From DATKGW01 sp035510605 (GTDB lineage: Bacteria; Patescibacteriota; Saccharimonadia; Saccharimonadales; CAIOMD01), in assembly GCA_035510605.1 (NCBI GenBank), contig DATKGW010000012.1, positions 67,105 to 131,104 on the forward strand: DNA of 64,000 bases. The letters are read 5' to 3'. Position 1 is the stretch's first letter. Every line of letters starts with the position of its first letter. Both the position numbers and the translations under genes were made by a program. The notes beneath the pieces are model-generated. The model saw nothing but the letters and a program-made list of their open reading frames with translations, had not been told where the DNA came from and did not search any database. Below, one piece after another: positions 24,839 to 34,372 of the stretch.

Positions 24839-27355
24839 TTATAACCGTTCGGCGCCGAATTTTTGGGAGGCTGCAGAGGCTACGGAATCAAGCAAGCCAT
24901 TTACCTCTTCGGCTTTTAGAGTCTTTTCGTAAGAAGCAATCTTCAGTCTAAATGCGAACTGTTTGTGATCTTGATCATCTGGGCGTTGATAAATATCCAG
25001 CGGGCTAAGCTCAAAAAAGCTGTTGGCCGGTTTTATCTTGTTGATTTCGTCATATACAAAATCAAAAATTGCGGCAAAAGTTACATTATTAGGCGTTTTA
25101 AGCGATATATCTTGTTCTACTTTGGGGTATTTTGGCAAGGGAATGTAATCTGTAAGACCACTCTTGAATTTTAGGATTTTAGCAACATCAACCTCGAAAC
25201 CGGTTGTAAATTCCGGCAATTTAAGCGCTACTCTCACGGCTGACTTAAACTCCCCGACCACTCCTATTAACTCACCGCTCTTAAATTCTGTCACCATGGC
25301 GCTTCGAGACGTTTCGAATGGTGCAACCATTTGTTCGTTAATTTTTAACTCAGCGTGCTCTGGCAAAGTCGTAAAAACCAGATGAATACCAAGCTTAGCT
25401 AGTAAGTGCGACAAGTAATTTTGAGCCTCAAAATAAGGTGCTCCGGAATAATCTTTTGCAGATTTTAAGTTGGCGGCAAAAACAAGAGCCAGGTGTTCTT
25501 CTTCTATTGGCAATTTTTCTTCGTCTAGCCAATCTTTAATATGAGTCTTGCCAATCTCAAATAGTGCAAATTGATCATAGTCGGCTTTGATATTTGGGTG
25601 GACCTTCTCCAGCAAACTGGGCAAAATACTCAAGCGATAATATTGCAAATCCGGACTCAAAGCGTTACTTAACTGATAAGCTAACTCTCTGTTTTGGCCG
25701 GATTTTTCTAACAAATTGCCATGCACGAAACTGTAAGTTAACAGCTCATTGGCACCGGCAGCTTGCAGGATTTGCCTGATTTCGTCTTTCAATTTAAGTA
25801 AATCATTAGTTTTGGCCGGTTTTAGGCTGCGCTTTGGTAGCTCTAGAGGCAATTTATCGTAGCCCAGAAGGCGGCCAACTTCTTCTACAACATCTTCCGG
25901 AATCTCAATATCGGTACGCCAGAAAGGTGGCTCAATACTTAAAGTTTCACCTTGATTCGTAACTATAAAATCGACATTTTGAAGAGTTTGAACAATCTGG
26001 CTGGCATCACGGTTTAAACCGAGCCGATCATTGATAAATTTGGGCGTAACTAATACAGGGTTAGCGGTTTTAAGATGTTTGTCGTCGATAATTTGGCTGG
26101 CAATTTCGGCACCGACCACTTCGTGCATAGTCTTTATGGTTTGAGCTAGCACTTTATCATTTTGCAACGGGTTTTGGCCTTTACTAAAACGAGTTACGGC
26201 ATCGGTAAACAAACCATGCGTCATAGCGGTTTTGCGGATGGAGTACATATCAAAATTGGCGCATTCGATAATAATATTTTTTGTGGTGGCATCTACCTCC
26301 GTATCAAAGCCGCCCATCACGCCACCCAAGCCAATGGCTTTGGTAGCGGTAGCAATTAAAATTGCTTCTGCTCGGGGCTGTAGCTCTTTGCCGCCTAGTA
26401 GAGTCAGTTTCTCACCTTCCGTGGGATAGCGTGTGCAAAGAGTTGCCTGGTTAGCTCCATTATCTTGGGCTTTCACCTTATCGTAATCGTAAGCATGCAG
26501 CGGCTGGGCGGTCAGCAGCATCATAAAGTTGGTGATATCAACCACATTATTTATCGGCCGAATACCGAGTTTAAACAGATAAGTCTGTAACTGTAATGGG
26601 CTCGGTTTTACGGTGACATTACTCATAGCTACGGCCATAAATCGTGGAACCAGCTCCGGCAGCTCATTTTTGATAGCTAGTGGCAATTCTAAGCCTTGCA
26701 CGCTAACCTGGCTTGGCGTTTGCGTGTACCAAGTTGGGCTAGCAAATGGGATATTTTGGATCCCGGCGATTTCGCGGGCAATGCCTAAAATACCAAATAA
26801 ATCCGGGCGATGCGTAAACATCTTGTTTTCGATGTCTATAATGTAATCGCTTAAGTCGTAGGCTTCGGTCAGCGGTGTGCCGGGTTTAAAATCATCCGGC
26901 AAAACTACTATTCCGGCGTGATCATCGCCAAAATCCAGCTCACGGGCGCTGGCAATCATGCCATGGCTTTTTACGCCTCTTAAATCTTTAGCCTCCAGTA
27001 CAAACGGCTTATCGCTGCCATGAGTCTCCGGCACGGTTGCGCCTGGCGGTAACCAGATTACAGTTTGGCCGGCGGCAACATTATTAGCTCCACACACTAC
27101 CTGCACATGGCCGTTCGTGTCACGTTCTACATCTTTTACAGTACCGCTGTCATCAACTGTGCAAACATGTAGTTTTTCGGCGTTGGGATGATTATCACAA
27201 TTTATGACTTTAACAACTAGTGCACCCTTGTATTTTTCACCTAAATTGGCAACGGATTCCACCTCTCCGAGTTGCGCCCCGATTTTTTCTACCAATTGCT
27301 CTATTGGTAAGTCAACTTTTGTATACTCCTTCAGCCAGTTAACAGATATTTTCAT
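24839..27355 (-). CDS. pheT: Phenylalanyl-tRNA synthetase beta subunit
   Basis: 838 residues, normal for a full-length bacterial PheT. The N-terminal tRNA-binding OB domain is present (residues about 40-150, VVKVINCDNHPNAEKLHVCTVD), then the B3/4 editing domain, B5 (PKFINDRLGLN), the catalytic-like core (EDVVEEVGRLLGYDKLP) and a C-terminal anticodon-binding domain (YPKVEQDISLKTPNNV). It partners PheS. Its start overlaps the PheS stop by one base, so both subunits are made together. Confidence 0.97.
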   Translation of the reverse strand: MKISVNWLKEYTKVDLPIEQLVEKIGAQLGEVESVANLGEKYKGALVVKVINCDNHPNAEKLHVCTVDDSGTVKDVERDTNGHVQVVCGANNVAAGQTVIWLPPGATVPETHGSDKPFVLEAKDLRGVKSHGMIASARELDFGDDHAGIVVLPDDFKPGTPLTEAYDLSDYIIDIENKMFTHRPDLFGILGIAREIAGIQNIPFASPTWYTQTPSQVSVQGLELPLAIKNELPELVPRFMAVAMSNVTVKPSPLQLQTYLFKLGIRPINNVVDITNFMMLLTAQPLHAYDYDKVKAQDNGANQATLCTRYPTEGEKLTLLGGKELQPRAEAILIATATKAIGLGGVMGGFDTEVDATTKNIIIECANFDMYSIRKTAMTHGLFTDAVTRFSKGQNPLQNDKVLAQTIKTMHEVVGAEIASQIIDDKHLKTANPVLVTPKFINDRLGLNRDASQIVQTLQNVDFIVTNQGETLSIEPPFWRTDIEIPEDVVEEVGRLLGYDKLPLELPKRSLKPAKTNDLLKLKDEIRQILQAAGANELLTYSFVHGNLLEKSGQNRELAYQLSNALSPDLQYYRLSILPSLLEKVHPNIKADYDQFALFEIGKTHIKDWLDEEKLPIEEEHLALVFAANLKSAKDYSGAPYFEAQNYLSHLLAKLGIHLVFTTLPEHAELKINEQMVAPFETSRSAMVTEFKSGELIGVVGEFKSAVRVALKLPEFTTGFEVDVAKILKFKSGLTDYIPLPKYPKVEQDISLKTPNNVTFAAIFDFVYDEINKIKPANSFFELSPLDIYQRPDDQDHKQFAFRLKIASYEKTLKAEEVNGLLDSVASAASQKFGAERL

Positions 27356-28386
27356 CAGAATTGCCTCAAAAATTCTAATTTACCGGATTCAAAGTGCCGA
27401 ATGTCTTCTATATCGTGCTTCATCATTACTAAGCGGTCGATTCCGCCGCCCCAGGCAAAACCGGTGTAAACCGTCGGGTCGATATCGGCCATTTTTAAAA
27501 CGTTGGGGTGAATCATACCGCAACCCAAAAGCTCGATCCAACCGGTGTGGCCGCAAGTGGCACAACCGGCTTTTTTGCAAAACGGGCAACTGAGAGCAAA
27601 CTCAAAACTCGGTTCGGTGAAGGGGAAGTAGAAGGGCTGAGTTTTAACTTCTAATTCCTGGCCGTAATATTCCTGCAGAAAGGTTTTTAGCGTGGCTATC
27701 AAATGCCCGGCATTGATACCTTTATCCACATAAACTCCCTCAAGCTGGTAAAAAGTATGTTCGTGTCGAGCATCCAGGTCCTCATTGCGGAATACCCGCC
27801 CGGGGATAACGACGCTTATGGCCTCTCCCTGCTCTAACCTGCCCTTTCTAGCTTTTAAAACCCGGTTTTGCATATTGCTGGTGTGGGCCGGTGCAATTAG
27901 GCCGTCGATTGTCATAAAAGTGTCATAATCGTCCCTAGCCGGATGGCCTTCGGGGAAGTTCAGGCTTCCGAACATGTGATAATCATCATCAATTTCGCGC
28001 GATTCGACTACCTCAAACCCCATACGGTAAAAAATATCCAATACCTCTTTTGATTCACTCATTAAGGGATGGATTGTGCCAAATTGGCTGCTAAGCAAAT
28101 GCGGGCGCTTGGATTGATCGGTATTAATATCGAACGGGGCGGTAACATCAATCGGTTTTAAATCCTCTTTTGCCTCAGAGTTTGCTACCCAAGATTCTAC
28201 TTCTGTTTTTAAGGCATTAACCTCGGCCCCAAACTTGCCTCTGTCTTCTGCCGGCATATCTTTAATATGGCTATACAAATTCTTTAGAATAGGTTCGCGC
28301 AGAACCGAGCGTTTATCCTCTGATTTTTCGAATATTGTTTTTAGGGCTTCGGCTGCCTCTGCCACTTCTTTGTAGTTGTAGGCCAT
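27355..28386 (-). CDS. pheS: Phenylalanyl-tRNA synthetase alpha subunit
   Basis: Catalytic subunit, 343 residues. The N-terminal coiled coil (residues 1-80) that reaches the tRNA is present, followed by motif 1 (GTIHPLMSESKEVLDIFYRMGF), motif 2 (VFRNEDLDARHEHTFYQLEGV), the FTEPSFEFALSCPFC segment with CATCGHTGW, and motif 3 (FAWGGGIDRLVMMKH). A TATAAT lies 11 bases before the ATG, a slightly longer leader than the strictly leaderless cases. Divergent from yajQ. Confidence 0.97.
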   Translation of the reverse strand: MAYNYKEVAEAAEALKTIFEKSEDKRSVLREPILKNLYSHIKDMPAEDRGKFGAEVNALKTEVESWVANSEAKEDLKPIDVTAPFDINTDQSKRPHLLSSQFGTIHPLMSESKEVLDIFYRMGFEVVESREIDDDYHMFGSLNFPEGHPARDDYDTFMTIDGLIAPAHTSNMQNRVLKARKGRLEQGEAISVVIPGRVFRNEDLDARHEHTFYQLEGVYVDKGINAGHLIATLKTFLQEYYGQELEVKTQPFYFPFTEPSFEFALSCPFCKKAGCATCGHTGWIELLGCGMIHPNVLKMADIDPTVYTGFAWGGGIDRLVMMKHDIEDIRHFESGKLEFLRQF

Positions 28387-28437
28387 GATTAATAATGATT
28401 ATACGTATCTTTAACAACAAGCGCCAACTTTAAGTGA

Positions 28438-28443
28438 TAAAAT
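28438..28443 (+). promoter_or_regulatory. -10 element of yajQ (likely leaderless)
   Basis: TAAAAT, 6 bases before the yajQ ATG, with no ribosome binding site. Confidence 0.5.
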
Positions 28444-28449
28444 CTATTT

Positions 28450-28950
28450 ATGGCCAGTATGAATTCATTCGACATTGTTAGCGATTACGATAAGGGTGAG
28501 CTTAATAATGTTTACGACCAAGCTCAGCGCGAGCTAATGAATCGTTACGATCTAAAAGGCACAAAAGCTGGGCTAGATTGGCTTGACGGCGACAAAACGG
28601 CTTTTAAAATTACCGGCGACAGCGACTTTCATATAGAGGCAATCTTGGATATTATCCGCAAAAAGTTGGCTGCCCGCGGACAGAGTCAAAAAGTTCTGGA
28701 CATTAGTCAAGATTCAACCACTACAAATTTGCAAACTACCAAAATCGTACCGCTTAAAAAGGGTATCGCCCAAGACAACGCTAAAAAAATCAGCGCCCTG
28801 ATAAGAGATAATTACCCTAAAGTGAAAGCTCAAATCCAGGGCGACGAATTACGGGTGATGAGCCCTAAAAAAGACGAGCTGCAAGCCGTGATGGACTTGC
28901 TTAGATCCCAAAATTTCGACTTCCCTCTCCAATTCACAAATTATAGATAA
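28450..28950 (+). CDS. yajQ: YajQ-family nucleotide-binding protein
   Basis: 166 residues, the usual family size. MNSFDIVSDYDKGELNNVYDQAQREL is the typical start, RYDLKGTKA and the two ferredoxin-like halves are seen, and VKAQIQGDELRVMSPKKDELQAVM is diagnostic. YajQ proteins bind nucleotides, and in some bacteria cyclic di-GMP; the role here is unknown. No Shine-Dalgarno sequence; TAAAAT is 6 bases upstream. The next gene begins 22 bases later with its own TATACT. Confidence 0.95.
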   Translation: MASMNSFDIVSDYDKGELNNVYDQAQRELMNRYDLKGTKAGLDWLDGDKTAFKITGDSDFHIEAILDIIRKKLAARGQSQKVLDISQDSTTTNLQTTKIVPLKKGIAQDNAKKISALIRDNYPKVKAQIQGDELRVMSPKKDELQAVMDLLRSQNFDFPLQFTNYR

Positions 28951-28957
28951 AAATCGT

Positions 28958-28963
28958 TATACT
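28958..28963 (+). promoter_or_regulatory. -10 element (short leader or leaderless)
   Basis: TATACT, 9 bases before the ATG at 28973. No ribosome binding site in the 9 bases. Confidence 0.5.
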
Positions 28964-28972
28964 TAATAGCAA

Positions 28973-30289
28973 ATGGAAACAAAACTCTTATCCGAGCAGT
29001 GCATAGCTGTACTTAAAGCCAACGACCGTAAATCCCATACCGTACCGGCACCGAATTTGTATCCGCACCAGTGGCTTTGGGATAGCTGTTTTGCCGCCAT
29101 CGGATGGGCTCAAATAGATGCTCAGCGCGCCAAAAAAGAAATCTTGAGCTTAATACGCGGCCAATGGGATAACGGTATGATCCCGCATATTATTTTTAAT
29201 ATGGCGAATGAGTTCAGCCGCGACCGCAATATGTGGCGCAGTTGGGTTTCCAGCCTGTCGCCAAACGACATGGCTACCAGCGGTATTACACAGCCACCGC
29301 TTTTAGCCGAAGCCGTCAGCCACATCGGCGCCCAACTTAAAAAACCGGAGCGCCAACTATTTTACAAAAAAGTTTTGCCCGCCATAATCCGCTACCACCA
29401 GTGGCTGTATAACGAGCGCGATCCGCACAAAGAGGGTTTGGTGTTGCAAATTCACCCACACGAGACCGGCATGGATAATACTCCACCGTGGATAGACCAA
29501 TTGCGCGAGCATAGCTGGCCGTGGTGGGTCACAATTATAGAAAAACTGCATCTGGAAGGAATTATTAATTTTATCAGGCGCGACATCCGCTCGGTGCCCA
29601 GCGACCAGCGGGCCAGAAATATTGATGCCATGGTTTGCTGGGATGTCGTGCGCCGCTTACGCCGCAAGCATTACGATATAGACAAAGTTCTGCACCGCTC
29701 ATTATTCGTCATAGACGATGTAGCTTTTAACAGCATTTTTGTTCGCAATAACACCATTTTACAAGAGATAGCTGCCGAGTCTCGTATAAAATTGCCCGAA
29801 GATCTACTAGAAAGCATGAAACGTACCGAGGCAGCCCTAGAAGAACTTTGGGACGAAAATTTTGCGGTCTATTTTAGCCGTGATTTTATCTCCAACAAGC
29901 TACTGCGCGAACCGACAATTGCTAGCCTGCTGCCACTTTATGCCGGTACCATCAATAAAGAGCGAGCAGATAAACTGATCAGGATTTTGATGAACGATAA
30001 AGCTTTTTGGCTTAAAAACCCTGTGCCTTCGGTCCCGCGCAATATGCGCTATTTTGACGCCAACCGTTACTGGCAAGGCCCGACCTGGATAAATATGAAC
30101 TGGCTGTTAATTGATGGTTTGGCGCGGATGGGCTACGAGGTTGAGGCAGAAGCCCTAAAAAGTCATACCGTAGAAATGATGCGCGAAAATGGCATCTGGG
30201 AATATTACAACCCGCTCACCGGCGAAGGTTTGGGCAGCCCCGATTTTACCTGGTCGGCCGCCCTGGCACTTGATTTACTCGAAGAATAA
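28973..30289 (+). CDS. GH63/MGH-like glycoside hydrolase
   Basis: 438 residues, soluble, no signal peptide. The (alpha/alpha)6-barrel pattern of the mannosylglycerate-hydrolase/GH63/trehalase-like group is visible: YPHQWLWDSCFAAIGWAQID near residue 26, GQWDNGMIPHIIFN, a mid-protein DVVRRLRRK region and the C-terminal RYWQGPTWINMNWLLIDGL, then YYNPLTGEGLGSPDFTWSAA. The Asp of WLWDS and the Glu of the LTGEG segment are the expected catalytic acids. Substrate is likely a small alpha-linked oligosaccharide or glycosylated osmolyte; not certain. Monocistronic. Confidence 0.82.
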   Translation: METKLLSEQCIAVLKANDRKSHTVPAPNLYPHQWLWDSCFAAIGWAQIDAQRAKKEILSLIRGQWDNGMIPHIIFNMANEFSRDRNMWRSWVSSLSPNDMATSGITQPPLLAEAVSHIGAQLKKPERQLFYKKVLPAIIRYHQWLYNERDPHKEGLVLQIHPHETGMDNTPPWIDQLREHSWPWWVTIIEKLHLEGIINFIRRDIRSVPSDQRARNIDAMVCWDVVRRLRRKHYDIDKVLHRSLFVIDDVAFNSIFVRNNTILQEIAAESRIKLPEDLLESMKRTEAALEELWDENFAVYFSRDFISNKLLREPTIASLLPLYAGTINKERADKLIRILMNDKAFWLKNPVPSVPRNMRYFDANRYWQGPTWINMNWLLIDGLARMGYEVEAEALKSHTVEMMRENGIWEYYNPLTGEGLGSPDFTWSAALALDLLEE

Positions 30290-30395
30290 GAGATACTTGG
30301 CCGCCAAAATCAGCTGAACTTTAGCTGTGGATAATAGATATATGCTACTTATAAATTAGTGGTACTATTAAATTAATTAATTTGGGAGTTGTGTC

Positions 30396-31313
30396 ATGGC
30401 CGAAAAAGCTAAAAAGAAGAAGCTTAGTAAAAATGTTAAGAGGATAATCGGTGGAGTTGTAGTACTTTTAATAGTAATAATCGGCTTAATCATTTTGTTT
30501 GGCAGCCCTAGTGCAAATACCGTTTTTAAAGATATGAATGATACCATGCTTAAAACCAAGTCCGTCACAGTTAACGAAACATATAAAGGCGGCTCAGGTA
30601 CAGATGTAATCGATCTTAGCGCTACCACCTATATGAACATGATGAGCAGTACACAGTTACTGGCTAAGGGGAATTTTACGCTCGATTTAACATCCAGCGG
30701 CACACCCATGACTGTTGATGCTGATTTTATCGCAACTGGCGGCGATAATTATATAAAGTTCAGCAAGTTGTCTTCGTCTGATGCCACATTGTCAGACAGT
30801 TTTAGCATGGTTGAATCTAAAATAAAGGGCACCTGGATAAAAGCCAAAGACGGTGATAGCTTTGCTTCTTTTGCCAAGTTCCCTACAGAATCTTTATCCA
30901 GCGTTTTGCCAACGCCATTTGCCAACCTGACAGACGCGCAACGAAAAGATGTGCTATCAATACTCCAAGACAAAAGCACCTACACCATAGAAGAAAGCTC
31001 CAAGGTAGATGTCGGCGGTGTTTCTGCCTACAAATACGCCATTACCTACAATAAAGACCAATATGACAAAGTAGCCAAAGCCATAGCCGGATATGTCAGC
31101 TATTTCAAATCAAGCAGCAGCGATAACAGCCAAATCAAATCCCTGACCGTATGGGTAAATATTAAGACCAAGCAAATCATAAAGATTGAATTTACCGGCA
31201 CCACAGACCAAGGAGATATTACCGGCACCATTGCGTTTTCCGGATATAACCAAAATATAGCTGTAGAAAAACCCAGCGACTACTCGATTGAGTCAGAACT
31301 GTTATCTAACTAA
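30396..31313 (+). CDS. Unknown membrane-anchored external protein (LolA/LppX-like fold possible)
   Basis: 305 residues. A Lys-rich N-terminus (KKKKLSKNVKRI) and one transmembrane helix (residues about 16-38) are followed by a Ser/Thr/Asp-rich external domain. Repeated long beta strands (SVTVNETYKG, NFTLDLTSSG, KIEFTGTTDQGDITGTIAFSGY) suggest a half-barrel like the LolA/LppX lipoprotein folds; that is a weak inference. GGGAG lies 7 bases before the ATG. Possible surface or lipid-handling role. Confidence 0.75.
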   Translation: MAEKAKKKKLSKNVKRIIGGVVVLLIVIIGLIILFGSPSANTVFKDMNDTMLKTKSVTVNETYKGGSGTDVIDLSATTYMNMMSSTQLLAKGNFTLDLTSSGTPMTVDADFIATGGDNYIKFSKLSSSDATLSDSFSMVESKIKGTWIKAKDGDSFASFAKFPTESLSSVLPTPFANLTDAQRKDVLSILQDKSTYTIEESSKVDVGGVSAYKYAITYNKDQYDKVAKAIAGYVSYFKSSSSDNSQIKSLTVWVNIKTKQIIKIEFTGTTDQGDITGTIAFSGYNQNIAVEKPSDYSIESELLSN

Positions 31314-31425
31314 GGCCACCCTTACTAGCACTAGATTGGCTAGAAGATTATTATCGCTTTTCGGCCTTTTGACCTCGTCGGCATAAATACACATTTATGG
31401 AAGCGATACAATTCATCCCCCGGGA

Positions 31426-31456
31426 GGGGGTGGGCTCACGAGGAGCCCCACCCCCC
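31426..31456 (-). terminator. Strong GC hairpin at the end of the cassette gene
   Basis: GGGGGTGGGCTC pairs with GAGCCCCACCCCC around a short loop, with one bulged C. The arm near the loop encodes the last residues of the gene (GWGSS) and its stop. No U-run follows; a further C/G-rich run (CCCCC GGGAGGGGG) could form an alternative stem. Confidence 0.55.
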
Positions 31457-31831
31457 ACTGAACTGCAGTTCTCTTTTGATAACGATTGCCACACGGCCTT
31501 GGCCGGTTATCCGCCCAAAGAGTAGGCGCAGAATGCCCTTGAGTTCAGAAGATCTCCGCACGAGATGCCGATTAAACCGAATGTGCAAAACGTACGGATT
31601 AGAGAGCCCGATAGACATGATTCCGCGGTCTCCAACCACAAAGTGGTTGAGGATTGCACGTAGCAATACGGAATCGCCCCGCTTAGGCTCGTAAACCTCG
31701 GCGGCTGTAGAAAACCACGGCCACCAGTCATTCTCTGTAAATGGCTCATTGGCTTCGACTGTCAGTTCTCCAATAAAGCGAGTGACACTACGTGTCCGAA
31801 AATGAACCTCTACTTCGCTCAATGGCTCCAC
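31436..31831 (-). CDS. Unrecognised 131-residue protein of foreign-looking composition
   Basis: GTG start with AAGGAG upstream. The protein is Arg/Trp-rich, soluble and beta-predicted (VEVHFRTRSVTRFIGELTVEANE; YVLHIRFNRHLVRR), and ends GGWGSS. I recognise no family. Codon choice is richer in G/C third positions than neighbours, it sits between inverted repeats, and its 3' end lies in a GC-rich hairpin. All suggest a transferred or cassette-borne gene (inference). It could also be a non-coding GC-rich element with a chance frame, but the ribosome site and even amino-acid content favour a gene. Confidence 0.6.
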   Translation of the reverse strand: MEPLSEVEVHFRTRSVTRFIGELTVEANEPFTENDWWPWFSTAAEVYEPKRGDSVLLRAILNHFVVGDRGIMSIGLSNPYVLHIRFNRHLVRRSSELKGILRLLFGRITGQGRVAIVIKRELQFSGGWGSS

Positions 31832-31956
31832 GGTCTTCTCCTTAATAGGGGGATGAATTGTCTTGGTACGTTCTGTGTAAAAACCTCACAGAAAACTGCT
31901 ATATATTAGCATATTAGCTTTCCTTTGTCAATGGCCTATATTTGCAGATTACCTGT

Positions 31957-32667
31957 TTAATCGGCAGTGATGCTTAGGCTGCTGATGCTACCTTCGCGGC
32001 TTATCCAACCGGCGCCCTCCAGGCTGACAAATTCAATGGTTTTTGGTTTTGGATTAAGAGTCATCAAATCAAAGGAATAACTAAAAGGTTCGTTTTGGGT
32101 GACCTTGACACCGTTGACTATGCCTGTACCACCGCTTGGGGCCATATAATAAAAGCCTCGCCAAAACATTTGCCCGGTAGCGGTAGGATCTTCGCCCAAC
32201 AGGTTATGATCCACCCCTTTTGCGTCCTTGTAGGCAATGGCAACTGCCACAGGCGCTTCGCGGCCGTTTAGCCCGGTACCAGAAAGAGTTTGCAAATTGG
32301 CTGTGCCTTTTACTTTAATTATTACATTGCTAAAATCACTGACATCTTTATTAATATTAAACATGATGCCGCTGCGTGAGTTGGCCTGGATGGCTTTAAA
32401 TGTCACGCCGTTTGGCCCGGTGGTTACCTCGCCGCCGGAGCTTTTTGGTTGATACCAAACCTCTTCGTACCAGCTGCCCAAGCCGTTTACAAATGTTGTT
32501 TGCGGCAATATAACTGTTGACCCCGTAGAAGTACTTGCCGAGTTGCTGTTAGCCGTTTGGCTGTTATTATCTTTTTTGTTAAAAACAAAAACCCCAACCA
32601 AAATTGCGGCAATTATCACAACTACAATAATTAACCACCACATTTTTAGAAACTTTTTCTTTGCCAT
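31957..32667 (-). CDS. Unknown membrane-anchored external protein, jelly-roll-like
   Basis: 236 residues. A transmembrane helix near residues 9-28 is followed by an Asn/Ser/Thr linker. The external domain (residues about 60-236) has long strands such as GGEVTTGPNGVTFKAIQ, NVIIKVKGTANL and PKTIEFVSLEGAGW, reminiscent of carbohydrate-binding beta-sandwich modules (inference). GGGAG lies 8 bases before the ATG. No family assigned. Confidence 0.75.
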   Translation of the reverse strand: MAKKKFLKMWWLIIVVVIIAAILVGVFVFNKKDNNSQTANSNSASTSTGSTVILPQTTFVNGLGSWYEEVWYQPKSSGGEVTTGPNGVTFKAIQANSRSGIMFNINKDVSDFSNVIIKVKGTANLQTLSGTGLNGREAPVAVAIAYKDAKGVDHNLLGEDPTATGQMFWRGFYYMAPSGGTGIVNGVKVTQNEPFSYSFDLMTLNPKPKTIEFVSLEGAGWISREGSISSLSITAD

Positions 32668-32804
32668 TTTGTAGCTCCCTTAGTTAAGTTTATTTTAATA
32701 CAAATCTTATATTTTACGCAGAGCGAACCTACTTCCCCATATTTTGCTTATGCTTGCACACCATATTTATAGAGTTATACTTATCTAATCTAGAGGATAT
32801 AAAA

Positions 32805-33686
32805 ATGGAGCGTAGCCCATCTTTTGAAGAAGTATATTTAAATTTGCGTAATTTGGGTGGATACCCACAAATTGATATAGATCCGCTCGCAACCCAACAA
32901 GAAAAAGAAACTGCGTTCATGAGCGAACCAAATATTCTTAGAGACTCGGTTGCAACAATTTTTAATAAATATGCCCTGCCCAGCAAATCACGTGGAGTAA
33001 CAAGCTTTTACACACCAAATGCCTGTATAAGTTTAAATATCATAGGCAAAGAATCGGTTAGTGGTGGTGAGATTGAATTATTTATAAGCCATATAGCCGA
33101 AAAAAACGTATATGCAATTATTCGCCAGTTTAACGCTGATGGTAAGAAAAAACATTTGCCCATATATATTTTTCGGGGAAGTGGTGATAAAACTGAAATT
33201 TTTAGCCAAAAAGGTCAAAAACTTGAAACTGAAAATGAGCGGTATCTTCCCCGTTTAATCATTGATGGAATAAAGTGTTGGCATGAATATCATGTTCGTT
33301 ACATTGCAAATTCTGCCAAGCTAGACAAATTTTTTGCCTGGGATAAGGGTGCTATTAAAGATCCAGATTATTACGAATTCTACATCAAATCTGCACATAC
33401 AAATAATCCATACAAGGCAGTAAACACCGAAGTTATGCAGTACGGCGATGCGCTCGAAGAAGCAATGCAAGTGTATTATGATAATTGCCCCGAGGATAAA
33501 CCGACTTACACAGGCAGTAATCCGTTAGAATTAGCCATAGTAGGTGCAATGTTTGGCAATGAATGTAAAGTATTACCCACCAAACCCCTTAAACCTTTAT
33601 TTAGAGAGTTAACTACTTATGATAGTGATAGCCACTATTTGACACAGTTTAGACGTAATATGATTTGGCGTGACAGTATAAATTAG
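32805..33686 (+). CDS. Unrecognised 293-residue soluble protein
   Basis: Start ATG at 32805, after GAGG (9 bases upstream); the frame is open back to 32754 but has no ribosome site there. The protein is soluble with no membrane helix. I recognise no family. SFYTPNACISLNIIGKESVSGGEIELFISHI and RYLPRLIIDGIKCWHEYHVRYI suggest an alpha/beta enzyme or binding protein. A TATACT lies near 32777, giving a leader of about 20 bases. Confidence 0.78.
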   Translation: MERSPSFEEVYLNLRNLGGYPQIDIDPLATQQEKETAFMSEPNILRDSVATIFNKYALPSKSRGVTSFYTPNACISLNIIGKESVSGGEIELFISHIAEKNVYAIIRQFNADGKKKHLPIYIFRGSGDKTEIFSQKGQKLETENERYLPRLIIDGIKCWHEYHVRYIANSAKLDKFFAWDKGAIKDPDYYEFYIKSAHTNNPYKAVNTEVMQYGDALEEAMQVYYDNCPEDKPTYTGSNPLELAIVGAMFGNECKVLPTKPLKPLFRELTTYDSDSHYLTQFRRNMIWRDSIN

Positions 33687-33763
33687 CTATAAGCTAATAA
33701 CCTTTCGATATTTAAGCCCATACTTTTACTTTATTAGGATTATCCGTGGTTTATTGCGCCTGG

Positions 33764-34300
33764 CTATCTAGAACGGTTAATTGCAACAATTAAGGGTTTA
33801 CGTAAAATGTGGTTCATCCGGCCGATGATTTTATTTAGTACATTTTCGGCTTTTTTGTAGTCGGTAATATAAATAGACGACCCGTCTGAAAAAGTTGCCT
33901 GGCTATTACTTCTGCCATTATGCATGTGTGACCTATGTATGCTTATAAGTTCTCCTTCCGCAGAGATAGCAAGCATGGTTGAGCCGTCTTTTTCGTGGTT
34001 GTGATAGTGGTCGTGCTCGTATAAAGCCCAACCCAAACGTTCATTGGGGCGATTCAATGCATTGTTGACGGCAATTTTTATAGGGTTTGTTTCTTTATGC
34101 AGTACTTGGGGTTCTTGAGCAAGCGGTGTTTGCTCTGCGTCATTGTAAAGTTCATAAAAATTTTCGGTTATAAATGCCAAGCTAGAACTAAACCAAGCCC
34201 GGCTAGCATAAAATTCATCATCTCGTTGTGGAATTTCTATAAATTCTTTTGCATCTGTACGCGGTATAAACTCTGCCATTTGTATATTTACCTCATTCAA
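33764..34300 (-). CDS. Unrecognised 178-residue soluble protein
   Basis: No family recognised. The acidic N-terminal half (RDDEFYASRAWFSSSLAFITENFYELYND) precedes a His-rich stretch (YEHDHYHNHEKDG, then HRSHMHNG) that could bind metal. The ATG at 34300 is assumed; a second ATG seven codons later has GAGGT ten bases upstream and is equally possible. Single gene, convergent with the 293-residue unknown. Confidence 0.7.
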   Translation of the reverse strand: MNEVNIQMAEFIPRTDAKEFIEIPQRDDEFYASRAWFSSSLAFITENFYELYNDAEQTPLAQEPQVLHKETNPIKIAVNNALNRPNERLGWALYEHDHYHNHEKDGSTMLAISAEGELISIHRSHMHNGRSNSQATFSDGSSIYITDYKKAENVLNKIIGRMNHILRKPLIVAINRSR

Positions 34301-34372
34301 GATATATATAATAAAATTTTGTGCGCCTTATGTCAATCTGAATATATTTTATGGGACATATTTACCCAAAAT

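Larger units (their letters stand above)
31409..31860. mobile_element. Possible single-gene cassette bounded by 13-bp inverted repeats
   Basis: CAATTCATCCCCC at 31409-31421 and its exact reverse complement at 31848-31860 enclose one 131-codon gene, its AAGGAG site and a strong GC-rich hairpin at the gene end. The enclosed DNA is richer in G and C than the flanks. No target-site duplication and no transposase are seen, so this could be a passive cassette, a remnant or coincidence. A 13-bp inverted match within 450 bases can occur by chance in 64 kb, so the call rests on position and composition. Confidence 0.35.

Noticed and set aside
31381..31460. CRISPR-like or REP-like repeat in the G/C-run region
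   Set aside because: There is only one hairpin and no repeated unit with spacers.
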